Below the pieces are notes generated by a model, which was not told the DNA's origin, did not search any database, and was given only the letters and a program-made list of their open reading frames with translations. Positions 25,977 to 34,889 of a stretch of 64,000 nucleotides of DNA are shown here, in pieces. Each line of letters begins with the position of its first letter. Within the stretch, counting starts at the first letter, position 1. The DNA is from Verrucomicrobiales bacterium (lineage in GTDB: Bacteria; Verrucomicrobiota; Verrucomicrobiia; Limisphaerales; CAIMTB01). Where the stretch lies: assembly GCA_016795425.1 (NCBI GenBank), contig JAEUHG010000134.1, positions 18,787 through 82,786 of the forward strand, written 5' to 3'. The position numbers and the translations under genes are program-made.

Positions 25977-28310
25977 GTGAAAACGCTCCTGCTTTTCGTG
26001 CTCCTGGTCCTCCTGGCCGCGCCGGCCCCACGCGCCCGCGCGGCCGCCAGCGAGCCTCTCGACCAAACCTTCCAAGCCGCCATCCTCGCCGAGGAAGCCC
26101 GCCGCGACTTGACCGCCGCCATTCGTGGCTACGAAGAGGTCGTGGCCAAGGTCGACGCCCAACGCACCCTCGCCGCCACCGCCGTTTTCCGACTCGGCGA
26201 ATGTTACCGCAAGGTCGGTCGCACCAACGACGCCGTCAGCCAGTACCAACGGTTGATCCGCGATTTCCCGACCGAAGAAACGCTGGCGCGGCTCGCGCGA
26301 GAGAATCTTACCGCTTTGGGAGCGGTGGGCTCCGAGCCACCGTCCCAACTTGCTATCGATGGCGTCGATGCGGGCGTGACGCCACCGCCGGGTTCGGAAG
26401 CCGGGGAGATCCGACGCCTTCGCACCCTCTTGGACCGTAGCCCTGACCTACTCAACGCTGCTGCGCCACCCGATGCGAAGACGCCGCTCATCCTGGCCGC
26501 CGAACGCGGGCAGTTGACCGTCGTGCGGGCCCTGATCGGTTGGGGCGCGGATATCAACCGAAGGGCCAATCGGGGCGACACGGCCCTCATCGCTGCCGCC
26601 CGCTCCGGACACAAAGCGATCGTCGAGGCTTTGCTCGACGCCAAAGCGGATCCGGATCTCACCAATCGGGACGGCACCACCGCACTCGCCGCCGCCGTCG
26701 AGCGTCGTTATGACGTTGTCGTCGACACCCTGCTCAGTCGCGGCGCGAATCCAGGCCAAGAGTCCGAAAACTCCGCCCTGTTCGCCGCCATCGAATCGGT
26801 CCAGACGAACATGATCGAGCGCCTCGTTCGGGCCGGTGCCAAGGTCAGCGGCGACCGACCAGGAACCATCAACGGGGGCAGTCGTTCCGCCAGCCCGCTC
26901 GAGGCGGCCGTCAGACTCTCCAGTGGCGATGTTGCGCCGGTCGTTCGAACCCTGTTGCGGCTCGGCGCAATACCCAGCGGCACCGCCCAGAACCACCCCG
27001 TCAACGTCTACTGGCGCGGCTCGCCGGATCCTAGTTTGATGCGTGAACTCATCCAGGCTTCACCCCAGGAAAGTCGACCGGAATACCAACTCGATCGGCT
27101 GCTGGCTGATTCCGTGCGAAACGCCAGCCGGCAGGACATCGTTCCGGTGCTGCTCGAGGCGGGCGCCTCCGTGGACAGTCCTTACTTCGCGACGACCCTT
27201 GGGATTCCTCTCCTTTGTCTGGCTGCCGAGATGGCCACCCCAAGCGCGTTCGAAAGCCTGCTTCGCTCGAAACCCAACCTCGAGGTCGTGAATGATCGCG
27301 GCCAGTCCCCTCTGCATCTCGCAGCCCTCCGCGGCCAGGCAAAGAACGCCGAGCTACTCCTGAAGGCGGGCATCGACCCGAATCGTCTCGATACCCTGGA
27401 TGAGACTCCCTTGACCTATGTCCGGCAACTGATCGCCCAACAACAACCAAACCCGCAACGGTCGGGAAATCCCGTGAGCGCTCCTCAAGCCATGCCAGGT
27501 CCGGTCGCTGGACCCGCGCTGAGACCGGGCGCGGCCAGTGCGCCCCCGTCGCTGAAAGACTTTCAAGCCATCGAGACCCTCCTGCTGGCGCATGGCGCCC
27601 GTGAGGATGTGGTTCGGCGCCTTCACATCACTGCGTATCGCGGCACCGCACAGGAGCGCCTTCTGCGCCGCTCCGGCGATGATCCTGCTCCCCGGCTTTC
27701 GGATGCGCTGCTCCTGGCGTTCAGCAAGGGCAACTCATGGTCCTGGCCCCAACTTACCGCGTTGCGGATCGACCGCATCGCACCGGACGGCAAGAGCGAA
27801 ACGCGGATCGAGATTCCATCCGACTGGATGAACCAGCAGGACTGCGCCTGGAACATTGCCCTCGAATGGGGCGACGCCCTCCAAATTCCTGAGGATGACC
27901 ATGTTCAGGGTCAGGCATGGCCTGGCCTTCCCAATGCCGCTGCCGCAAGTTTGGCGCGATGTTCCACCCGACGAGTCACGTTGGTGATCAAAGATGAGAG
28001 CCACGATATCAGGCTGCTCCCCGCCGGCCCCTCCCCCAGAGGGCCTGGCTTGTCGATTGCCGCGCCCGTTGGACTTTCAAGCCCCGACAGCCCCAGGATC
28101 AAAGCCCCCGAGTCATTGGCCACGTGCCAATTGTGGTCCGTCCTCGATCAGTGTCGCGTGCTCCGCCTCTCCTCCGACCTCTCGCGCGTTCGAGTCATCC
28201 GTGCCGCCACGAGCCAATCCTGGACGCTCGACGTGCCTCACGACGCCCGCGCTCGGACGTTCTGGCTGCTCGATGGCGACCGCATCGAAGTGCCCGAGAA
28301 ACAACCGTAA
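25977..28310 (+). CDS. Secreted TPR/ankyrin-repeat protein with SLBB-like tail
   Basis: A 777-residue protein starting at GTG, with a classic signal peptide (about 1-22, LLLFVLLVLLAAPAP). A TPR-like helical region follows (about 30-110), with FRLGECYRKVGRTNDAVSQYQRL broken over a helix pair. Ankyrin repeats lie near residues 155-290 and 435-485 (TPLILAAERGQLTVVRALI, GQSPLHLAALRGQAKNAELL). The C-terminal part (about 570-777) contains two beta-rich units, each ending in a GD.(L/I).(I/V)PE motif (GDALQIPEDD, GDRIEVPEK). That resembles the SLBB-type ends of polysaccharide-export proteins. It is probably periplasmic and mediates protein contacts. The kinase gene starts 18 bp downstream. Confidence 0.85.
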   Translation: MKTLLLFVLLVLLAAPAPRARAAASEPLDQTFQAAILAEEARRDLTAAIRGYEEVVAKVDAQRTLAATAVFRLGECYRKVGRTNDAVSQYQRLIRDFPTEETLARLARENLTALGAVGSEPPSQLAIDGVDAGVTPPPGSEAGEIRRLRTLLDRSPDLLNAAAPPDAKTPLILAAERGQLTVVRALIGWGADINRRANRGDTALIAAARSGHKAIVEALLDAKADPDLTNRDGTTALAAAVERRYDVVVDTLLSRGANPGQESENSALFAAIESVQTNMIERLVRAGAKVSGDRPGTINGGSRSASPLEAAVRLSSGDVAPVVRTLLRLGAIPSGTAQNHPVNVYWRGSPDPSLMRELIQASPQESRPEYQLDRLLADSVRNASRQDIVPVLLEAGASVDSPYFATTLGIPLLCLAAEMATPSAFESLLRSKPNLEVVNDRGQSPLHLAALRGQAKNAELLLKAGIDPNRLDTLDETPLTYVRQLIAQQQPNPQRSGNPVSAPQAMPGPVAGPALRPGAASAPPSLKDFQAIETLLLAHGAREDVVRRLHITAYRGTAQERLLRRSGDDPAPRLSDALLLAFSKGNSWSWPQLTALRIDRIAPDGKSETRIEIPSDWMNQQDCAWNIALEWGDALQIPEDDHVQGQAWPGLPNAAAASLARCSTRRVTLVIKDESHDIRLLPAGPSPRGPGLSIAAPVGLSSPDSPRIKAPESLATCQLWSVLDQCRVLRLSSDLSRVRVIRAATSQSWTLDVPHDARARTFWLLDGDRIEVPEKQP

Positions 28311-28328
28311 CCCGGAAGGAACGCGGTC

Positions 28329-30341
28329 ATGCTTCCCACCCGCACGCAATCCACGCCCCGGCGGTTCCTCTTGGTCGCCGCCGGATTGATGCTCCCCGCG
28401 CTGGCGCTCGGCGCCTTTGGATTCTGGGCGCTGCGGTTGGATCGCCGCGCCGCTGAAGCCGATCAACGCTACCGGGCAGAGGACGTCGCCCGGGCGATTG
28501 CCACGCGCCTGACCAACGTCATCCAGGCTCCGATCCCCCGAGACCCACGATCGGAATTCCTGGTGATCGATAGCCAGGACCGTTTGGTCTGGCCGAAGCC
28601 AGGGCTATGGCCGCCCAAGCCAGCTCCGCTGCCACCCACCGGCGAACGCGGCTTGGAGTTAAACCAACGTACGCCCAACGACCCGAACCCCCAGGGCTCC
28701 ACCCATCGACCGCCCCGCCATCTCTGGCACCTCGCCCGGTCCGTCTCGGAAACCAACGCGGAGGCCGGCGTGAGTATTTTCAATCAGGTGCTGTTCCAAG
28801 TTCCTCCCGAGGCCATCACCGAAGCCGGTCTGAATCTGCGAGCCGGCGCGGTCCACGCCATTCTCGATCTCGCACAAGATCATCTCGAACTCATCCCGCC
28901 CGAATGGGTGTCGGATCCCATGTCGCCAGTCCTTCCTCTTCTGGAAATCCCCTCCAGCCCGATCGCCGAATCGGCCATCGACCGCTACAGGCAGGCCGCG
29001 CCGAAGTTCATTTCGTCGTATCAACGATCGAATTCACTCGCCTGGGTCGACGCCTTGATTCGCCCCAGGGAGGTCGCTCTCCAAGCCTACGCGGCCCTGA
29101 CCGGACCGCCGGGCGCGCGACGTCCGGTGAAGTGGAACCGGTTCCTCCACCTCGAATTCGATCGCCAGGCCTGGCTCGCCGTTCGCCGAGAGTCCCCGTT
29201 TGAAGTCATCGGCCGTTCCGGCTTGAGTGCTTCCAACCTGCCGACCGTCATCGCGCAAACCTACGCCCTCCACCCTTGGCCAAGACTCATGGATCAGGCC
29301 CGCGAAGCCGCCCGGACCATCGACCCGCGCGGGTCCTTCGGGATGTCGATTCGCATCACCGCCGCCGACTTCGAACTCTTCCAGGAGGAACCTTCGGATA
29401 CCGCCAGCCGAGCCGTCACCTGGATCAATACCACGCTCGCACCCGGCGTGATGCTCACGGTGGCCACCGCCCCCGTCGATCACGCGACCTACGCGGCCGC
29501 CCAAGTGTCCAAGGAACGCCGCCTTGGCGCCGTCCTTGTCGGCGTCATCTTTCTCGCCTTGGCTGCCTCCATCGCCACCTGGCGCTTGCTCGCCTCACAA
29601 CACCGCCTGGCGCTCCAAAAATCCAACTTCGTCGCCAGCGTCTCCCACGAACTCCGCGCCCCGCTCGCCAGCGTCCGACTGCTCGCCGACAACCTCGAAC
29701 ACGATCGCGTCTCCGATCCGGAACGCCGCTCCGAAACCCTCCGCTGGATCGGCCGCGAATGCCGCCGCCTCACCGCCCTGGTCGAAAACGTGCTCGACCT
29801 CTCCCGCATCGATCGCGGCGTCAAAAAGCTCGATCCCGAGCCCACCGATGTCCCCAGCCTCGTCCGCGAAACCTGCGCATCCGCCGCCCTCACCGGCATC
29901 GACAACCAGGTGCAACTCCTGATCGAAATCGCGGCCTCCGCCGAAAATCTCGTCGCCTCGGTCGATGCGCCCGCCCTCCAGCAGGCACTCTCGAATCTCC
30001 TCGATAACGCGCTCAAACACTCCCCCCCCGACGGCGCGATCCGGGTCGCACTCGGCGTCGAAACGGTGGGTCGATACTTCACCCTGAGCGTCTCCGACCA
30101 AGGCCCTGGGATCCCCGAATCCGAACGCCATCGCGTCTTTGAACCCTTCCACCGCCTCGGCAACGAATTGCGTCGTGAACACGCCGGCGTCGGCATCGGA
30201 CTCGCCATCGTCCGCCATGTCGCCGAAGCCCACCACGGACGCGTCTGGGTTGAAGGCGTGAAACCCCAAGGAGCCCGCTTGGTCCTGCGCCTGCCCGTCG
30301 GCCTGCAAAATGCCGATCCGATCCAGGCCAACCTTCCGTGA
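28329..30341 (+). CDS. Membrane sensor histidine kinase
   Basis: A 670-residue kinase with an N-terminal membrane segment (about 14-37) and a large extracytoplasmic region (about 38-392) with no recognised sensor fold. A second membrane segment follows (about 395-415). HisKA has VSHELRAPL with phospho-acceptor His440. The HATPase domain has N-box LSNLLDNALKHS, G1 SDQGPGIP and G2 GVGIGLAIV. It should pair with the OmpR-type regulator just downstream (112 bp, separated by a dispersed inverted repeat). The 18-bp spacing from the ankyrin protein suggests that protein is linked to the sensed signal. Confidence 0.93.
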   Translation: MLPTRTQSTPRRFLLVAAGLMLPALALGAFGFWALRLDRRAAEADQRYRAEDVARAIATRLTNVIQAPIPRDPRSEFLVIDSQDRLVWPKPGLWPPKPAPLPPTGERGLELNQRTPNDPNPQGSTHRPPRHLWHLARSVSETNAEAGVSIFNQVLFQVPPEAITEAGLNLRAGAVHAILDLAQDHLELIPPEWVSDPMSPVLPLLEIPSSPIAESAIDRYRQAAPKFISSYQRSNSLAWVDALIRPREVALQAYAALTGPPGARRPVKWNRFLHLEFDRQAWLAVRRESPFEVIGRSGLSASNLPTVIAQTYALHPWPRLMDQAREAARTIDPRGSFGMSIRITAADFELFQEEPSDTASRAVTWINTTLAPGVMLTVATAPVDHATYAAAQVSKERRLGAVLVGVIFLALAASIATWRLLASQHRLALQKSNFVASVSHELRAPLASVRLLADNLEHDRVSDPERRSETLRWIGRECRRLTALVENVLDLSRIDRGVKKLDPEPTDVPSLVRETCASAALTGIDNQVQLLIEIAASAENLVASVDAPALQQALSNLLDNALKHSPPDGAIRVALGVETVGRYFTLSVSDQGPGIPESERHRVFEPFHRLGNELRREHAGVGIGLAIVRHVAEAHHGRVWVEGVKPQGARLVLRLPVGLQNADPIQANLP

Positions 30342-30347
30342 ACCTGC

Positions 30348-30426
30348 TTTCTCCACAGAGGCACGGAGGCACTGAGGTGGGGAGCAAATGCCTTTCCTCT
30401 CAGTGCCTCCGTGCCTCGGTGGTAAA
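30348..30426. repeat. Dispersed long inverted repeat, copy 2
   Basis: The left arm (CAGAGGCACGGAGGCACTGAG, 30356-30376, one base trimmed in pairing) is complementary to the right arm (CTCAGTGCCTCCGTGCCTC, 30399-30417). The loop is 22 bp. It lies between the kinase and response-regulator genes and matches copy 1 at 25715-25793. A long hairpin here could change relative expression of the two partners. Confidence 0.75.
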
Positions 30427-30453
30427 TGCCCATTCCATTTCGTCCCTTTCCTC

Positions 30454-31140
30454 ATGAACCGCATCCTGGTCATCGAAGACGAACCCGCCATGCGCCATGC
30501 GCTGGAGGACGCCCTTACTTCGACGGGGTATCGCGTCATCACCGCCGCCGACGGCGCCATCGGACTCGAGCGCGCGCAGTCCGAGCATCCGGACCTCATC
30601 CTGCTCGATGTCATGTTGCCCAAGTTGGACGGATTCGCCCTGGCCGCCGAGCTGCGCCGACTTCGATCGACCGTGCCCATCCTCCTGCTCACCGCCAAGG
30701 GCGGCGTCGAGGATCGCGTGACCGGCCTCGATGCCGGAGCCGATGACTACCTCGCCAAACCCTTTCATCCACAGGAATTGCTGGCCCGGGTGCGCGCCCT
30801 TCTGCGTCGCCAGGAACGCGGCGCCGCTCCCGTCGACCACTTGCGCCTGGGCGACGTGGTGATCGATTTCGCCCGCCAAACGGCCTCGCGCGGCTCCCAA
30901 CCGTTGCACCTCACTCCCAAGGAAATCTCGATGCTTCGACTGCTCGCCGAAGCCCGCGGCGCCGTGATCACCCGCGAGCAATTCCTCGACCTCGTCTGGG
31001 GCTACGGCGCCTTCCCCACCACCCGCACCGTCGACACCCACATCGCCGCGCTGCGCACGAAACTCGAAGCCGTGCCCGCTCAGCCGAAGTATCTCGTGAC
31101 GGTCCACGGAAGCGGCTATCGCCTGGTCCTCCCCACCTGA
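30454..31140 (+). CDS. OmpR/PhoB-family response regulator
   Basis: A 228-residue protein with an N-terminal receiver: acidic pocket IEDE, phospho-acceptor Asp52 in LLDVMLP, and the conserved Lys in DYLAKPF. The C-terminal winged-helix DNA-binding domain has LTPKEISMLRLL, V.TREQFLDLVWGY and TVDTHIAALRTKL...GSGYRLV. I chose the ATG at 30454 because it directly precedes RILVIEDE; the longer open frame reads into the inverted repeat. It is the cognate partner of the kinase upstream. Its targets are unknown. Confidence 0.95.
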   Translation: MNRILVIEDEPAMRHALEDALTSTGYRVITAADGAIGLERAQSEHPDLILLDVMLPKLDGFALAAELRRLRSTVPILLLTAKGGVEDRVTGLDAGADDYLAKPFHPQELLARVRALLRRQERGAAPVDHLRLGDVVIDFARQTASRGSQPLHLTPKEISMLRLLAEARGAVITREQFLDLVWGYGAFPTTRTVDTHIAALRTKLEAVPAQPKYLVTVHGSGYRLVLPT

Positions 31141-31311
31141 CCTTCGCCCGCTGCCCGGTTGGGGAAGGGTGGGTGGAGAAGCGGGAAGGGCGCGAACGAC
31201 ACCCGCGTGCGACCCTGCGGTTTGCCCTGCTTTGGCCCGCGGGCCCCTAACCCCTCTTCCTTCTTCCCCCGCCCCCTCCCCCCAAATTTCCTCTTGCTTC
31301 CATCAATCATG
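31141..31311. other. Intergenic region with G-rich and polypyrimidine tracts
   Basis: After the regulator stop the plus strand has closely spaced G-runs (31158-31190). A C/T-rich tract (31248-31292) follows, like those near 2140 and 24530. The promoter of the TetR gene should lie near 31290-31312 (TTGCTT at 31294 is a possible -35), but no clear -10 is seen. Confidence 0.4.
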
Positions 31312-31346
31312 CGTTTCAAACATTCGTTTGAAACGTGAGTTTGAAA
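31312..31346 (+). promoter_or_regulatory. Palindromic operator for the TetR regulator
   Basis: A perfect inverted repeat: CGTTTCAAAC at 31312-31321 and GTTTGAAACG at 31326-31335, with a 4-bp centre ATTC. A further half-site GTTTGAAA lies at 31339-31346, 13 bp from the previous one. The second arm ends on the first base of the GTG start codon of the TetR gene. A palindrome of this size at the start of a TetR gene is typical of an autoregulatory operator. Binding here would shut down the regulator and the exporter genes behind it. Confidence 0.8.
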
Positions 31347-31997
31347 GCAAACCCAGCGACTGCCGATAGCGGATCGGCCGCCACCCGCGAGCAACTCCTC
31401 GCCCGGGCCACCGAGGTCTTCGCCGAACACGGGTTCCGCAACGCCACCATCCGCGATATCTGCCAGCGGGCCGAAGCCAATGTCGCCGCCGTCAATTACC
31501 ACTTCGGCGGCAAGGAGGAACTCTACGGCGAGGTCCTGCGCCGCAACTTCCGCGCCGCTCTCCAACGCTTCCCGGCCGATGGCGGCGTCCGCCCCGACGC
31601 TCCGCCCACCCAACGTCTCCGCGGGTTCATCCGGTCCTTCGTACAACGCATCTTCGTCACCGGCCCGGACTCGTGCCACGGCCGCATGTTGGCCCGCGAA
31701 ATGGTCGATCCCACGCCGGCACTCGACACCCTGGTGGCCACCGAGATCCGCAGTCTCGCCGCCAGCCTCGAAAGGATCGTCCGCGATCTCCTGGGCCCCA
31801 AGGTGGGCGACTGGCAGGTCCGCGTTTGCCTCGCCAGCGTGGTCAGCCAAATCGTCTTCTACCAGCACTGCCGCCCGGTCATCAGCCGGCTCTTCCCCGA
31901 CCTGCAATTCGATTCTGACGACCTCGAAGCGCTCGTCGACCACATCACCACCTTTTCCCTGGCCGGCATACGCGCCACCGCGCGCCGATCTCCTTAG
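31335..31997 (+). CDS. TetR/AcrR-family repressor (CecR/DUF1956-like)
   Basis: A 220-residue protein. The N-terminal helix-turn-helix domain (about 17-63) has the TetR signature ATEVFAEHGFRNATIRDICQRA...NYHFGGKEELY. The C-terminal ligand domain contains a GPDSCHGRMLAREMVDPTPALD segment as in CecR (YbiH)-type regulators, which control YbhFSR-like exporters. The start is GTG at 31335 (or TTG at 31341), inside the operator; there is no good ATG. The permease gene follows after 31 bp, so the exporter operon is its probable target. Confidence 0.9.
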   Translation: MSLKANPATADSGSAATREQLLARATEVFAEHGFRNATIRDICQRAEANVAAVNYHFGGKEELYGEVLRRNFRAALQRFPADGGVRPDAPPTQRLRGFIRSFVQRIFVTGPDSCHGRMLAREMVDPTPALDTLVATEIRSLAASLERIVRDLLGPKVGDWQVRVCLASVVSQIVFYQHCRPVISRLFPDLQFDSDDLEALVDHITTFSLAGIRATARRSP

Positions 31998-32028
31998 GAC
32001 CCGCCCGTCCCCACGGTCCCTTGTCTCC

Positions 32029-33168
32029 ATGTACCGCCTCGCCCTCAAGATGCTCTTCGCCGATCGCGGCAAGTACGTGATGCTGCTGAGTGGCCTCGTC
32101 TTCGCCACCTTGCTCATGACCCAGCAGGCGGGCGTGTTCGTGGGCATCCTGGAATGGACCAAGGGCAACCTGAAGAACATGCGCGCCCCGATCTGGGTGG
32201 TGGATCCCAAGGTCGAACAAGTCAACGAGGTGAAGGCCCTGCGCGACACCGATGTCACCCGCGTCCGATCCGTCCCGGGCGTGGCGTGGGCTGTCCCGAT
32301 GTATTGGGGAATCCTCCAGGCCCGTCTCATCGACGGCACTTTCAAGCCCGTTCAACTCGTCGGCCTCGACAACGCCACCATGGTGGGCCGTCCGTCCCGG
32401 ATGGTGGCCGGCCGCATCGAAGACCTGCGCCTGCCCAATGCCGTGGTCATCGACGAACTGGCCGTTGAACGTCTCAGCCGTGGCCGCCCCCACCCCATCG
32501 GAATCGGAGACATCTTCGAGATGAATGACAAGGAGGCCCGCATCGTCGGCGTCTGCCGAACCGAGAAATCGTTCTTCGGATATCCGTACATTTTCGCCAC
32601 CTACGACCAGGCGCTCCAGTTCGCGCCCAAGGTCCGCAAGATGCTGAGTTACATTCTCGTTGCTCCCAAGGAAGGCCGAACGATCGAGGAGGTCGCCGCC
32701 CACATCCGATCGACCACCGGCCTCATGGCCTACTCGGAGGAGCACTTCGGCATCTCCACGGTGCGCTGGTTCTTTCGCAACACGGGCATTCCAACTTCCT
32801 TCGGCATGACCATCGCCCTCGGGTTCATCGTGGGCGTCGCGGTCGCCGGACAGACCTTCTACGCCTTCATCCTGGAGAACCTTCGCCATTTCGGGGCGCT
32901 CAAAGCGATGGGAGCGAGTGATGGTCTATTGACCCGCCTCGTGCTTCTCCAGGCCTTCGCGGTGGGCGCCATCGGCTATGGCATCGGTCTCGGCGTCACC
33001 GTCCTGATCGGAAGCCTGTTCCTCAGAAAAGGCATGCCCCCGTTCTCCCTGCCGTGGTTCATCCCCGTGGCGACCCTTGGTGCCATCCTCTTCATCTGCG
33101 CCATCGCCGCCGCCTTCGGCATCCGCAAAATCCGACAACTCGAACCCGCCATCGTCTTCCGTGGCTGA
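32029..33168 (+). CDS. DevC-like ABC exporter permease (FtsX superfamily)
   Basis: A 379-residue permease. One membrane segment lies near residues 17-38. A large extracytoplasmic MacB_PCD-like domain follows (about 45-250). Three C-terminal membrane segments lie about 260-375, with AFILENLRHFGALKAMGAS between them, the FtsX/DevC signature. DevC forms a heterocyst-glycolipid-type exporter with DevA (ATPase) and DevB (adaptor); here the gene order is C-A-B followed by TolC. The substrate is unknown. The ATPase gene starts within the last 8 bp of this gene. Confidence 0.9.
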   Translation: MYRLALKMLFADRGKYVMLLSGLVFATLLMTQQAGVFVGILEWTKGNLKNMRAPIWVVDPKVEQVNEVKALRDTDVTRVRSVPGVAWAVPMYWGILQARLIDGTFKPVQLVGLDNATMVGRPSRMVAGRIEDLRLPNAVVIDELAVERLSRGRPHPIGIGDIFEMNDKEARIVGVCRTEKSFFGYPYIFATYDQALQFAPKVRKMLSYILVAPKEGRTIEEVAAHIRSTTGLMAYSEEHFGISTVRWFFRNTGIPTSFGMTIALGFIVGVAVAGQTFYAFILENLRHFGALKAMGASDGLLTRLVLLQAFAVGAIGYGIGLGVTVLIGSLFLRKGMPPFSLPWFIPVATLGAILFICAIAAAFGIRKIRQLEPAIVFRG

Positions 33169-33913
33169 GGCCCTTCCATCGTCCCCTTTGGCACCCGCCG
33201 CCGACATCGCCGTGCATGTGCGCGGCGTCGACAAGACATTCGGCCGCGGCGAAGCCGCGGTGCAGGCGTTGAAGGGTGTCCACTTCGACGCGCGCCAGGG
33301 CGAACTCCTGATGATTGTCGGCCCTTCCGGTTGCGGAAAAACCACCCTCCTCAGCGTCATCGCCGGCACCCTGGAATTTGACACCGGCGAGGTGGATGTC
33401 TTCGGCTCCGCCCTGCACGACCTGCCGCCGTCGGAAATCACCGCCTTTCGACGCCGCAACATCGGGTTCATCTTCCAATCGTTCAACCTGGTCCCGACCC
33501 TGAACGCCCTGGAAAACGTCAGCATTCCACTTCTCATCAATGGACTCGGCCGCAAAGCCGCAGAGTCTCGATCCTGCCAAATGCTCGAAAAAGTCGGCCT
33601 CGCCGGCCGGGAACGCGACACGCCGCTCCAACTGTCCGGTGGACAACAACAGCGCGTCGCCATCGCCCGTGCCCTGGTCCACGAACCGCGCCTGGTAATC
33701 TGCGACGAACCCACCTCCGCACTCGATCGTGACAACGGACGGCGCGTCATGGAACTCATGCGCGAAGTGGCCCGGGCCCCCGGACGTTGCGTCATCGTCG
33801 TCACCCACGACAACCGCATCTTCAAATTCGCCGATCGCATGACCGAAATGGACGACGGCCGGGTCGCCCGCGTTCACGACACCCACGAAACCTACGACGG
33901 CAGCCACCATTGA
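33161..33913 (+). CDS. DevA/LolD/MacB-type ABC transporter ATPase
   Basis: A 250-residue ATPase with all motifs: Walker A GPSGCGKTT (residues 54-62), Q-loop FIFQSFNLVPTL, signature LSGGQQQRVAIARAL, Walker B LVICDEPTSALD, and H-loop VVTHD. It energises the DevC-like permease. I chose the GTG at 33161, which overlaps the permease stop, because an earlier in-frame ATG would give a Ser/Pro-rich leader read from inside the permease gene. Confidence 0.94.
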   Translation: MAEALPSSPLAPAADIAVHVRGVDKTFGRGEAAVQALKGVHFDARQGELLMIVGPSGCGKTTLLSVIAGTLEFDTGEVDVFGSALHDLPPSEITAFRRRNIGFIFQSFNLVPTLNALENVSIPLLINGLGRKAAESRSCQMLEKVGLAGRERDTPLQLSGGQQQRVAIARALVHEPRLVICDEPTSALDRDNGRRVMELMREVARAPGRCVIVVTHDNRIFKFADRMTEMDDGRVARVHDTHETYDGSHH

Positions 33914-33935
33914 TTCCACGGATCCTACCGGTCCC

Positions 33936-34889
33936 ATGATCTTCCGACGCCTCAGCTTTTACCTCGCCATCCTCGGACTCGCCGCGGGCTTCGTTCTGGT
34001 GCGCCGTCTTCGCCAGCAACCGCCGCCGCCGCCCCCCGTCGCCGAACCGACGCGCTCGCCCTACGACCACTTCGTCGCCGCAGCCGGCATCATTGAAGCC
34101 CGACGCGAAAACGTCGCCGTCGCCGCCCCGCGACCCGGCCTCGTCACCAAGGTCATGGTCGAGGTCGGCACCGACGTCGCCGACCAACAACCTCTTCTCC
34201 AACTCGACGCCCGTGAAGCCGAGGCCCGCCTTTTCACCGCCAAAGCCCAATTCGACTCCCTCAGCGCCGCACGCACGGTTGAGGAGGTCGCCATCGCCGA
34301 CTGGACGGACCAGTTCGAGCGCACCCAGCGTCTTCAAGAGCAAGCCGTCGCCACCGAGGACGAACGGAAACGCAAGTGGTTCACCCTCGAGGCCGCCAAG
34401 GCCCGACTCCGACGAATCGACGCCGAGATTGCCGCCGCCCAGGCCCAGATCCACCAGGCGCAGGTCGAACTCGACGTGCTTACCATCCGCGCCCCCCGGG
34501 ACGGCCGAATCCTTCAACTCAACGTGCGCGCCGGGGAGTACGCCACCACCACCACCGAACGTCCCTTGCTGATTCTCGGAGATGTCAAAGCCCTTCAAAT
34601 CCGAGCCGATGTCGATGAACAGAATGCGCCCCAGGTGGTCGCCGGCCGACCCGCCACCGCGTTCCTCAAGGGAGACAACCAGCGGCCGATGCCGCTTCGC
34701 TTCGTGCGCATCGAACCCTATGTCGTTCCCAAGCGATCGCTTACCGGCGATTCTTCTGAACGCGTGGACACCCGCGTCCTTCAGATCATCTTCGAAATGA
34801 CGCCGCCCGCCTTTCCCATCTACGTTGGCCAGCAGGTCGACGTCTTCATCGAATGCCCGGCTTCCCGCGACCAGGAGAGACAGCCATGA
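33936..34889 (+). CDS. HlyD/DevB-type membrane fusion (adaptor) protein
   Basis: A 317-residue protein with one N-terminal membrane anchor (about 7-22) and a Pro-rich stretch. It has biotinyl-lipoyl-like halves (RPGLVTKVMVEVGTDVADQQPLLQLD near 70-95, LTIRAPRDGRILQLNVRAGEY near 180-205) around a coiled-coil hairpin (about 95-175). A beta-barrel follows (about 210-310). It links the inner-membrane permease to TolC. The gene lies 22 bp after the ATPase gene and its stop overlaps the TolC start (ATGA). Confidence 0.92.
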   Translation: MIFRRLSFYLAILGLAAGFVLVRRLRQQPPPPPPVAEPTRSPYDHFVAAAGIIEARRENVAVAAPRPGLVTKVMVEVGTDVADQQPLLQLDAREAEARLFTAKAQFDSLSAARTVEEVAIADWTDQFERTQRLQEQAVATEDERKRKWFTLEAAKARLRRIDAEIAAAQAQIHQAQVELDVLTIRAPRDGRILQLNVRAGEYATTTTERPLLILGDVKALQIRADVDEQNAPQVVAGRPATAFLKGDNQRPMPLRFVRIEPYVVPKRSLTGDSSERVDTRVLQIIFEMTPPAFPIYVGQQVDVFIECPASRDQERQP

